Shown here in pieces: positions 1 to 6,502 of a stretch of DNA of 28,537 bases (position 1 is its first letter; each line of letters starts with the position of its first letter). The position numbers and the translations under genes were made by a program. The notes beneath the pieces are model-generated. The model was not told the DNA's origin and searched no databases. It saw only the letters and a list, made by a program, of their open reading frames with translations. This DNA is from an uncultured Selenomonadales bacterium (GTDB lineage: Bacteria; Bacillota; Negativicutes; Selenomonadales; Selenomonadaceae): the NCBI GenBank assembly GCA_946543495.1, contig CAMNLS010000002.1:1-28537 (forward strand). The letters are read 5' to 3'.

Positions 1-414
1 GTCGTTCTGCCCGTCGACCTCGTTGTTGCTAATAAGTTCGCGGCTGACGCTGAATTCAAAACCGTTCCCGTTGACCAGTGCCCCGCCGATTGGATGGGTC
101 TCGACAGCGGCGAAAAGACTTCCGAAGAATACGTTAAAGCCCTCGAAGGCGCGAAGACGATTATTTGGAATGGACCTATGGGCGTCTTTGAATTTGATAA
201 CTTTGCTAAAGGCACGCTGGCAGTTGCAAAGGCTGTGGCTGACGCTACGGATAAAGGCGCAATTTCAATCGTCGGCGGCGGCGACTCCATTGCGGCTTTG
301 AAGAAGACTGGACTTGATAAGAAAATCTCGCACATCTCCACGGGCGGCGGCGCAACCCTAGAATATCTCGAAGGTAAAATTCTTCCTGGCATCGACGCTA
401 TCGCAAATAAGTAA
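1..414 (+). CDS. pgk: Phosphoglycerate kinase, C-terminal part (5' end outside window)
   Basis: Open in frame 1 from the first base to TAA at 412-414, so the gene enters from the left and only about 137 C-terminal residues are seen. Phosphoglycerate kinase moves a phosphate from 1,3-bisphosphoglycerate to ADP in lower glycolysis, in the cytosol. Diagnostic C-terminal domain motifs are present: WNGPMGVFE, the nucleotide-binding GGGDS, and the near-terminal STGGGATLEYLEGK, with the usual glycine-rich loops. The gene lies 36 nt before tpiA in the same direction, the standard pgk-tpiA-gpmI glycolytic order. The C-terminus looks complete. Identification is secure. Confidence 0.97.
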   Translation, partial: VVLPVDLVVANKFAADAEFKTVPVDQCPADWMGLDSGEKTSEEYVKALEGAKTIIWNGPMGVFEFDNFAKGTLAVAKAVADATDKGAISIVGGGDSIAALKKTGLDKKISHISTGGGATLEYLEGKILPGIDAIANK

Positions 415-450
415 TTCAAGGCATGAAAAGCTTTCTTAGGAGGATTTAAA

Positions 451-1203
451 ATGGCAAGAAAACCGATTATCGCAGGCAACTGGAAAATGAACAATACCAT
501 CGCGGCTAGTAAAAAACTCGTCGGCGAACTCGCTCCGCTCGTAAAAGACAATGCAGCAGTTGACATCGTCGTTTGCACACCCGCAACCGCACTTGCAGCT
601 GTCTGCGAAGCCGTGAAGGGTACAAATATCCACGTCGGCGCACAGAACGTTCACTGGGAAGCTAAAGGCGCGTACACCGGCGAAATCTCCGCCGAAATGC
701 TTACTGAAATTGGCGTTGAATATGTCGTCCTTGGTCACAGCGAACGCCGCGACTATTTCGGCGAGACTGATGAAGGCGTCAACAAACGCGCACTGGCTGC
801 TTTCAAAGCGGGTATCACTCCGATAATCTGTTGCGGCGAATCCCTTGCTATTCGTGAAGCTGGCAACTATGTCAATCACGTTGTAAGGCAAATCATCGCT
901 GCAACCGAAGGCTTTACTGCAGAAGAGGCTGGCAAATTGGTCATCGCTTACGAGCCGATTTGGGCTATTGGCACTGGAAAGACTGCGACCTTTGAACAGG
1001 CTGAGGAAGTCTGCAAGGCTATCCGCGAAGCTATTGCCGCTCAGTTCGGTCAAGAGGCGGCGGACGCAATTCGCATTCAATACGGCGGAAGTGTCAAACC
1101 CGCAACGATTAAAGACCTCATGAAGCAACCTAACGTTGACGGCGCACTCGTCGGCGGCGCAAGTCTCAAAGCTGGTGACTTCAGCGCGATTGTTAATTTC
1201 TAA
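451..1203 (+). CDS. tpiA: Triosephosphate isomerase
   Basis: 250 residues, the normal length for this enzyme, which interconverts dihydroxyacetone phosphate and glyceraldehyde 3-phosphate. Catalytic residues are all visible: Lys12 in GNWKMN, His96 in LGHSERR, and Glu168 in AYEPIWAIGTGK. The phosphate-binding YGGSVKP and ALVGGASL loops are near the C-terminus. The ATG at 451 has an AGGAGG ribosome binding site at 438-443 with seven bases between. It sits between pgk and gpmI and is probably co-transcribed with pgk. A long antisense reading frame over this gene is a shadow. Confidence 0.98.
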   Translation: MARKPIIAGNWKMNNTIAASKKLVGELAPLVKDNAAVDIVVCTPATALAAVCEAVKGTNIHVGAQNVHWEAKGAYTGEISAEMLTEIGVEYVVLGHSERRDYFGETDEGVNKRALAAFKAGITPIICCGESLAIREAGNYVNHVVRQIIAATEGFTAEEAGKLVIAYEPIWAIGTGKTATFEQAEEVCKAIREAIAAQFGQEAADAIRIQYGGSVKPATIKDLMKQPNVDGALVGGASLKAGDFSAIVNF

Positions 1204-1248
1204 GCCTTTAACAGCCTGAACTTTTCTTAGGGAAAGGCGGTGACGATT

Positions 1249-1509
1249 ATGGCTGACATTGAAACGAGGGTTACGACGCTTGAACAACAAGTGAGCAACG
1301 TAATAACCAAGCTGGACATGTTCATTGCGGAAAGCCGTGAGGCTCGACAAAGACACGACGCCGATATTCGTGAGATGCGTGAAAAACATGATGCCGATAT
1401 GCGGGAAATGCGCCAAACTATTGACGGCATGGGTAAGCACGTTCGCAATATGTCTATCGTCACGATAATAGGTATTGCCGCAATGGTTGTCGCCGTTTTC
1501 TTAAAGTAG
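1249..1509 (+). CDS. Small coiled-coil protein with C-terminal membrane anchor (XhlA-like)
   Basis: 86 residues from the ATG at 1249. A GTG at 1240 is in frame, but it lies inside the AAAGGCGG ribosome binding site (1233-1240), so the ATG is preferred. The first ~60 residues are charged and heptad-like (ETRVTTLEQQVSNVITKLD). They include an internal near-repeat, RHDADIREMR then KHDADMREMR. Residues ~69-84 (SIVTIIGIAAMVVAVFL) form one hydrophobic segment, followed by a terminal lysine. This architecture resembles phage XhlA-type hemolysin-accessory proteins and other small tail-anchored coiled coils; function is unknown. It lies 45 nt after tpiA and is followed by a rho-independent terminator, so it looks like the last gene of the pgk-tpiA transcript. 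Real gene likely, role unassigned. Confidence 0.7.
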   Translation: MADIETRVTTLEQQVSNVITKLDMFIAESREARQRHDADIREMREKHDADMREMRQTIDGMGKHVRNMSIVTIIGIAAMVVAVFLK

Positions 1510-1536
1510 TTCGGAAGAGTTCATACAGAAAAAGTT

Positions 1537-1572
1537 AAGCCGCCTCTGTTCGGAACACTGGCGGCTTTTCTT
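1537..1572 (+). terminator. Rho-independent terminator after the small membrane protein
   Basis: Arms AAGCCGCC (1537-1544) and GGCGGCTT (1560-1567) form a perfect eight-pair GC-rich stem followed by TTCTTT. It separates the pgk/tpiA/small-protein transcript from gpmI, so gpmI probably has its own promoter in 1573-1660; none with a convincing consensus was seen. Confidence 0.8.
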
Positions 1573-1673
1573 TAACAAAAAATTGCAGTCGACGCAGGAT
1601 AAAATTTCTCGGCGTGGAAACTTCAATCAAACAATAATCAATCAACGCAGAGTTTAAAAGGAGAGTGTAACGA

Positions 1674-3209
1674 ATGGCAAAAATCAAAAACGCTCCGATT
1701 TGCTTAATCATCATGGACGGCTGGGGCATTGGCGACGCCCGCGACAACTTCAACGCAATTCAAGTCGGCAATACGCCCGTACTCGATGAACTCGTCAAGA
1801 AATATCCAAATGCTCGGCTCCAGGCTTCCGGCGAATATGTCGGACTGCCTGACGGGCAAATGGGCAACTCCGAAGTCGGTCATATGAATATCGGCGCGGG
1901 CAGAATTATCTATCAGCCGCTGACGAAGATAACTAAGGCGATTCGTGACGGCGACTTCTTCACGAACAAAGCTCTTTGCGGCGTCATCGACAAAGTTCAG
2001 GCTTCGGGCGGCGCGTTACATTTAATGGGCTTGGTCTCGCCCGGCGGCGTTCACAGTCACACCGACCACCTTTATGGCTTACTCCAACTCGCTAAGAAGG
2101 CTGGCATTGCTAAAGTTTACGTTCACTGCTTCCTTGATGGTCGCGACGTTCCTCCGAGCAGTGCTGCTGAATATCTCGCTGACCTTGAGGCGAAGATTAA
2201 AGAGATTGGCGCAGGACAAATCGCAACAATCAGCGGTCGTTACTACGCAATGGACAGAGATAAACGTTGGGACAGAGTGCAGAAGGCTTACGACGCCATT
2301 GCCACTGCTGACGCCCCTAAACAACCTTCCTCTGACGTGGCGATTAAAGCTTCCTATGACAATAAAGTCACTGATGAGTTTGTTAATCCTGTGGTTATCG
2401 GCGATTATCCCGGTATCAGCAAGGACGACGGAATTATTTTCTTCAACTTCCGCCCCGATCGCGCCCGCGAACTCACGCACGCTTTCACGGATAAAGCGTT
2501 TGAAGGCTTCCCGCGTGTTGAAGAGATTGTCGGCATTCCGTTTGCTACGATGACGCAGTACGAAGAAGGCTTGAACGTCGATGTTGCCTATCCGCCCGAA
2601 AGCGTTACTAACGGCTTAGGCGAAACGATTAGCAAGGCTGGCTTAAATCAGTTGCGCATTGCCGAGACGGAAAAATATGCTCACGTGACGTTCTTCTTTA
2701 ATGGCGGCGTCGAAGAGCCTTACGCGGGCGAAGATAGAATCCTTGTGCCGAGTCCGAAAGTTGCGACTTACGACCTTAAACCGGAGATGAGTGCCCCGAC
2801 AGTTACTCTTAAAGTTGCTGAGGCGATTCTTTCCGAGAAGTATGACTTCATTATTCTCAACTACGCGAATGGCGACATGGTTGGACATACGGGCGTTATG
2901 AAAGCGGCAGTTCAAGCTGTCGAGACTGTTGATGTTTGCGTTGGCATATTCGTTGAGTGCATGAAGAAAGTCGGCGGCGAAGTCGTCATTATCGCTGACC
3001 ACGGCAACGCTGACCAGATGTTTGACTACAAACTCAAGGAACCGTTCACCGCGCACACGACTAATCCTGTGCCGATTATCGTTGTATCCGATAGAGTCGC
3101 TGAAGTTAAAGACGGTGCCCTTTGCGACGTGGCTCCCACGCTCTTAACGATGGCTGGCATGGAAATTCCTGCCGAGATGACTGGCAAACCGCTTGTCACA
3201 TTGAAATAA
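1674..3209 (+). CDS. gpmI: 2,3-bisphosphoglycerate-independent phosphoglycerate mutase
   Basis: 511 residues, the usual length of the metal-dependent iPGM. It converts 3-phosphoglycerate to 2-phosphoglycerate without a bisphosphate cofactor. The alkaline-phosphatase fold motifs are present: MDGWG with the metal-binding Asp15, and the phosphoserine loop GQMGNSEVGHMN with catalytic Ser66. The substrate loops HSHTDHLYGL and DGRDVPP follow, then FFNFRPDRAREL, the metal site NGDMVGHTG, and ADHGNADQM near the C-terminus. The start is fixed by AAGGAGAG about nine bases upstream of the ATG. It completes the lower-glycolysis set with pgk and tpiA. Confidence 0.98.
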   Translation: MAKIKNAPICLIIMDGWGIGDARDNFNAIQVGNTPVLDELVKKYPNARLQASGEYVGLPDGQMGNSEVGHMNIGAGRIIYQPLTKITKAIRDGDFFTNKALCGVIDKVQASGGALHLMGLVSPGGVHSHTDHLYGLLQLAKKAGIAKVYVHCFLDGRDVPPSSAAEYLADLEAKIKEIGAGQIATISGRYYAMDRDKRWDRVQKAYDAIATADAPKQPSSDVAIKASYDNKVTDEFVNPVVIGDYPGISKDDGIIFFNFRPDRARELTHAFTDKAFEGFPRVEEIVGIPFATMTQYEEGLNVDVAYPPESVTNGLGETISKAGLNQLRIAETEKYAHVTFFFNGGVEEPYAGEDRILVPSPKVATYDLKPEMSAPTVTLKVAEAILSEKYDFIILNYANGDMVGHTGVMKAAVQAVETVDVCVGIFVECMKKVGGEVVIIADHGNADQMFDYKLKEPFTAHTTNPVPIIVVSDRVAEVKDGALCDVAPTLLTMAGMEIPAEMTGKPLVTLK

Positions 3210-3220
3210 GCAACGTGACG

Positions 3221-3237
3221 CAACTTTTAAAAAGTTG
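3221..3237. other. AT-rich palindrome after gpmI
   Basis: CAACTTTT, one A, then AAAAGTTG: a perfect inverted repeat starting 11 nt past the gpmI stop. It overlaps a TTGACA (3235-3240) for which no matching -10 box was found. The rest of 3210-3355 has no reading frame or motif I recognise. It could be a weak terminator or a protein-binding site. Confidence 0.35.
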
Positions 3238-3355
3238 ACAAATAGCGGACGCGGTTAAGTCGTCGATACAGTCGAAGATTGTTCCCGCGCCGGTACGCAA
3301 CGCATGCGCATTGCTGTTAAAGTGACATTGTGTCCAAGCCTTACGAAAACTTTTT

Positions 3356-3396
3356 GGGCGACGATTAGTTTCCTCTTAGTCGTCGCCCGCCTTTTT
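3356..3396 (+). terminator. GC-rich hairpin with U-run just before the first glycosyltransferase
   Basis: GGGCGACGA (3356-3364) pairs with TCGTCGCCC (3380-3388), nine perfect pairs, followed by GCCTTTTT. It looks like a rho-independent terminator or attenuator. It lies only two bases before the AAGGAG ribosome binding site of the gene at 3412, so read-through would be needed to express that gene unless transcription starts inside. The 3' half of this hairpin is repeated before the second glycosyltransferase, where the 5' arm is degraded. Confidence 0.65.
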
Positions 3397-3458
3397 AAGG
3401 AGCTGATTTTATTGATAGATCCAAAATTAATCGATATGGAGAATTGGAATGAACACTA
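3359..3458 (+). repeat. Leader repeat, copy 1 (of two)
   Basis: About 100 bp covering the 3' part of the hairpin, the ribosome binding site, the TTG start and the first ~16 codons. It matches 4380-4480 with only a handful of differences: one base in the 5' arm, one in the loop, the length and composition of the T-run, and ATGGAG against ATAGAG. The gene bodies downstream are much more diverged, so this leader has been copied or homogenised separately. Confidence 0.85.
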
Positions 3459-4362
3459 TATAAAAAAAAGTACCTCAAGCAAATTAACTTATTACATAAT
3501 ACGCAGATATTCCGTTAATGTTGGGCTGTTCTCAAATTTTACCTTATTCGCTGGACATATTCGCTATGCTTTATCAAATGGTTGGATTCCCGTTGTAGAC
3601 ATGCAAAATTATCGTAATAACTATTTGCCTCTCAAAAAACTTGGCGAAGAAAATGCGTGGGAATATTACTTTGAGCAACCGTTTCGTATAGGATTAGAGG
3701 AAGCTTATAGTGGCGATAATATTATTTTGAGCACGGGACATTTTGTACCTTTTCCACAGTTTAACCGGATGGATATTTATGAACTTCATAACAAAACTTT
3801 GATGGAGTGGAAAATGCTCGTCAAACTCGGTTTGCTGAAAGTAAAACCCGAACGTATGGAAGAGATTTTGGCAATAAAAAAAGAACTCTTCTCTCCGAAT
3901 GACCGCGTGCTTGGTGTATTTTTACGCGGAACAGATTATGTTGCCAAAAAACCTAAAAATCATCCCATCCCGCCTCCCCCAGAATATGCGACAAACACGG
4001 TATTAAGTCGTATGAAAGAATGGAATTGTAATAAAATTTTCTTGGCAACGGAAGATAGAAGCCTAGTCGAGATTTTCAAAAATGTTTTTGGCGATGCATG
4101 TGTTACAATTAATCGTGAGTACGTCGATTATGACCCTCAAAAAGATGTTCTGTGGCTTCCACGTCTTTCTATCGAAAGGGAAGATGACAACTTCCTTCAA
4201 GGCAAAGAGTATCTTACTGAAGTAATGCTTTTTTCGATGTGCAATTCCTTAGTATTTTCGGGCTGTAATGGTGCACTTGGTGCTTTGATTTTGGCTTCGG
4301 ATAATGTTGAGAATAGCTATTTTTTTAATTTAGGAAGATACGGCATATATGACAAACTTTGA
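3412..4362 (+). CDS. Fucosyltransferase-like glycosyltransferase (GT23/NodZ-type), copy 1
   Basis: 316 residues from a TTG start at 3412, chosen because AAGGAG lies nine bases upstream. The second copy starts with the same codons, and the longer in-frame extension to 3304 runs through a hairpin. The motif GVFLRGTDY near the middle resembles the nucleotide-sugar binding HxRRTD motif of alpha-1,6-fucosyltransferases and related GT-B O-fucosyltransferases. The later KIFLATEDRSLVEIF and LTEVMLFSMCNSLVFSG match the two following conserved blocks of that superfamily. No signal peptide or membrane segment, so probably cytosolic and acting on a glycan or lipid-linked acceptor. The codons are visibly more AT-rich than in flanking housekeeping genes, suggesting acquisition. 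A run of eight A at 3462-3469 lies near the start. Family assignment is by motif reading only. Confidence 0.65.
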   Translation: MIDPKLIDMENWNEHYIKKSTSSKLTYYIIRRYSVNVGLFSNFTLFAGHIRYALSNGWIPVVDMQNYRNNYLPLKKLGEENAWEYYFEQPFRIGLEEAYSGDNIILSTGHFVPFPQFNRMDIYELHNKTLMEWKMLVKLGLLKVKPERMEEILAIKKELFSPNDRVLGVFLRGTDYVAKKPKNHPIPPPPEYATNTVLSRMKEWNCNKIFLATEDRSLVEIFKNVFGDACVTINREYVDYDPQKDVLWLPRLSIEREDDNFLQGKEYLTEVMLFSMCNSLVFSGCNGALGALILASDNVENSYFFNLGRYGIYDKL

Positions 4363-4379
4363 TAAGAAATTTTGAGCCT

Positions 4380-4480
4380 CGTCGATTAGTTCCCTCTTAG
4401 TCGTCGCCCGCTTTTTTTAAGGAGCTGATTTTATTGATAGATCCAAAATTAATCGATATAGAGAATTGGAATGAACACTA
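4380..4480 (+). repeat. Leader repeat, copy 2
   Basis: Second copy of the ~100-bp leader at 3359-3458. The 3' hairpin arm (TCGTCGCCC), T-run, AAGGAGCTG ribosome binding site, TTG start and first codons are kept. The 5' hairpin arm reads CCTCGTCGA instead of GGGCGACGA, so the stem can no longer form fully. Confidence 0.85.
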
Positions 4481-5371
4481 CGTAAGAAAAGGCGACCCGA
4501 GACTAAGCCGACATATTATATCATTCGGCGGCAGTACGAAACGACAGGGCTTTTTGCCAGATATAAAATCTACGGCGAGCATATTCGCTACGCGCTTGCA
4601 AATGGTTGGTTGCCCGTCATCGATATGCAAAATTATGGTAATCCTTATCTGCCGCCCGAAAAGCTCGGTAAGGAAAATGCATGGGAATATTTTTTTGAAC
4701 AGCCGCTACGTATCGGGCTTGAGCAAGCTTATGAAGGCGAGAATATCATCTTGAGTGCCGAAGAAGTACAGCCGCGCCTTTATGAGACTATGAACTTTCT
4801 TGAAAACAGAGACGGTAGCTTAACGGAATGGCGTATGCTTGTCAAAATGGGTTTGCTTAAGGTAAAGCCTGCATTGATGGAAGAAATTTCAGCCGTGCAA
4901 AAGAAGTTGTTTAAAAAGAATGTACGCATGTTGGGCGTATATTTAAGAGGTACGGACTACTCAGCTAGTAAGCCTTACGGACATCCTATCGTTCCGCCTG
5001 TGGAATTTGCCTTAAGCACGGTAGTTGAAAAAATGCAAGAATGGAGTTGCGCAAAGCTTTTTCTATCAACGGAGGACAAAACTATCGTAAAGGTTTTCAA
5101 GGACATTTTTAAAGACCTTTGCATTACAATCAACCGAGAATATGTGGATTACATTCCAGGCAAAGTGGTTACTTCTTGTCGTGTAGATAGAGAGAATGAC
5201 CGTTTTTTACAAGGCAAAGAATATCTTACGGAATTGGTTCTTTTGTCGCAATGCAATTCTCTTGTTGCGGCTCGGTGTAGTGGTACTGTCGGCATTATGA
5301 TGCTTGCGGAAAGTTTCGAGCATACTTATTTTTTCAATCTAGGTCGTTACGGAATGATTTCTCTTGATTGA
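4434..5371 (+). pseudogene. Fucosyltransferase-like glycosyltransferase, copy 2, frameshifted near the start
   Basis: Starts with TTG at 4434 in one frame (IDPKLIDIENWNEHYVRK), then continues in the frame one base back: ETKPTYYIIRRQYETTGLFARYK and onward to the stop at 5369-5371. Copy 1 reads KLTYYIIRRYSVNVGLF at the same place, so the switch lies at about 4481-4500. Adding one base in the oligo-A stretch AAGAAAAGG (about 4484-4492) restores a 312-residue protein, close to the 316 of copy 1. The downstream body is intact and carries GVYLRGTDY, KLFLSTEDKTIVKVF and LTELVLLSQCNSLVAARCSG. Options are a recent pseudogene, a phase-variable gene, a -1 slip on AAAA, a downstream start, or an assembly error. 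The body shows no other damage, which favours a recent or reversible change. Confidence 0.7.
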
Positions 5372-5386
5372 TTGGAGGTGTTGTTC

Positions 5387-5953
5387 ATGAAAAAATTTTT
5401 TGTAATGGTTGCGGTGTTGCTTTGTATGTTCACGGCGACAACGGCTTTTGCGGCAAGCGCGGCTGAACAGCGCAAGCAAATCGACGAGCTATCAGCTAAG
5501 ACGCTTGATAAACTTTATGAGAAGTATCCACACGCACAACGAATCATCGAGAATGAATGTTACGCTTGGGCTACGCTGTCGAATACGGGCGTGAAACTCG
5601 GATTATTCGGCAGTTCACATGGGCGCGGGCTTGCCTATAATAATCAGACCGGCGAAAAAGTTTATCTGCGCATGGAAGAACAGTCAGTGGGCTTGGGGCT
5701 TGGCGCGAAGGAATATAATCTGATTTTCCTAATCAACACGCGTGACGCTTGGGATAATTTCATCATCGGGAAAATTCGTTTCGGCGCGTCGGCGGAGGCT
5801 TCAGCTAATGACAGTGTAAACGGCGGTTCAATCGAGGGCGCGGAGTATGTTGCGCCGGGCGTTTGGGTCTTCCAGATGACGACTAAAGGGCTTGCACTTG
5901 AAGCGGAGTTGAAAGGCACGAAGATTTATAAAGATAAGAAATTGAACAGCTGA
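5387..5953 (+). CDS. Exported SYLF (Ysc84-like) lipid-binding domain protein
   Basis: 188 residues from the ATG at 5387. GGAGGTG lies six bases upstream, so the in-frame TTG at 5372 is rejected. Residues 1-22 form a signal peptide (MKKFF, hydrophobic core, ATTAFA then ASA). The rest fits the SYLF/DUF500 family: conserved YAWATLSNTGVKLGLFGSS, GRGLAYNNQTGEKVYLRM, NLIFLINTRDAWDNFI, GASAEASA, and the terminal VFQMTTKGLALEAELKGTKI. SYLF domains bind phosphoinositides or other lipids in eukaryotes; the bacterial role is poorly defined. It follows the frameshifted glycosyltransferase by only 15 nt and precedes the SH3 gene by 14 nt, so the three are likely one transcript. Confidence 0.8.
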   Translation: MKKFFVMVAVLLCMFTATTAFAASAAEQRKQIDELSAKTLDKLYEKYPHAQRIIENECYAWATLSNTGVKLGLFGSSHGRGLAYNNQTGEKVYLRMEEQSVGLGLGAKEYNLIFLINTRDAWDNFIIGKIRFGASAEASANDSVNGGSIEGAEYVAPGVWVFQMTTKGLALEAELKGTKIYKDKKLNS

Positions 5954-5967
5954 ACGGGTGGTGCGTT

Positions 5968-6444
5968 ATGAAAAAATTTTTTGCGCTGGTGGCTATGATG
6001 ATTCTTATGAGTTCTTCGATTGCTCTTGCCGAAAATAGTATCAAGGCAACTTATTTCGTCGTGAACTGCAACGAGTCTATCACTTTGCGCGAATATCCTT
6101 CCGTTCATGCTCGCGAACTCGCTCAAATTCCGCTCGGTCAAGCGGTCGGCTTTATTGAAGATGTCGGCGACGGAAATTTTTCAAAAATAAACTATGACGG
6201 GCTTGTCGGTTACGTCATATCCTATTATATTTCGCCGAATTCTCCTTTCCGTGATGCAACCGTCGTAAATTGCAGGCAATCTATCACGCTTAGAGCAAAT
6301 CCTTCGACTTATGCCCGCGAAATTACTCAAATTCCGCTCGGTGCTCGCGTTAAATATCTCGGCGTCGAATCTGATTCATTTTATAAGGTTGAGTATCGCG
6401 GAATGGTCGGTTTCGTCTTGAAAACTTACTTGCAACTCGATTAA
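5968..6444 (+). CDS. Exported protein with two bacterial SH3 domains
   Basis: 158 residues. Residues 1-21 are a signal peptide (MKKFFALVAMMILMSSSIALA). Two SH3b repeats follow at about 29-88 and 95-157, with matching elements VVNCNESITLREYPS / VVNCRQSITLRANPS, ELAQIPLGQAV / EITQIPLGARV, and GLVGYVISYYI / GMVGFVLKTYL. Such domains usually bind cell-wall peptides in exported proteins. There is no catalytic domain, so it is a binding or scaffold protein. The start has GGTGGTG upstream. It ends just before a terminator shared with the convergent acyl-CoA synthetase gene. Confidence 0.85.
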   Translation: MKKFFALVAMMILMSSSIALAENSIKATYFVVNCNESITLREYPSVHARELAQIPLGQAVGFIEDVGDGNFSKINYDGLVGYVISYYISPNSPFRDATVVNCRQSITLRANPSTYAREITQIPLGARVKYLGVESDSFYKVEYRGMVGFVLKTYLQLD

Positions 6445-6464
6445 AATAAACTTTGCAATAAAAA

Positions 6465-6500
6465 AAGCTGTCACTCACGACTGAGCGGCAGCTTATTTTG
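6465..6500. terminator. Bidirectional terminator between the SH3 gene and the acyl-CoA synthetase
   Basis: AAGCTGTCACTCA (6465-6477) pairs with TGAGCGGCAGCTT (6482-6494) over thirteen positions with one mismatch and one G-T pair, loop CGAC. It has an A-run before and TATTTTGTTTT after, so it can stop both convergent transcripts. Confidence 0.85.
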
Positions 6501-6502
6501 TT

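Noticed and set aside
436..1440. Long minus-strand reading frame opposite tpiA
   Set aside because: It mirrors the codon structure of tpiA and the next gene, has no ribosome binding site or recognisable domain, and tpiA itself is certain.
3304..3411. N-terminal extension of the first glycosyltransferase
   Set aside because: It reads through a strong hairpin, lacks a ribosome binding site, and copy 2 has no equivalent; the TTG at 3412 has a good site.
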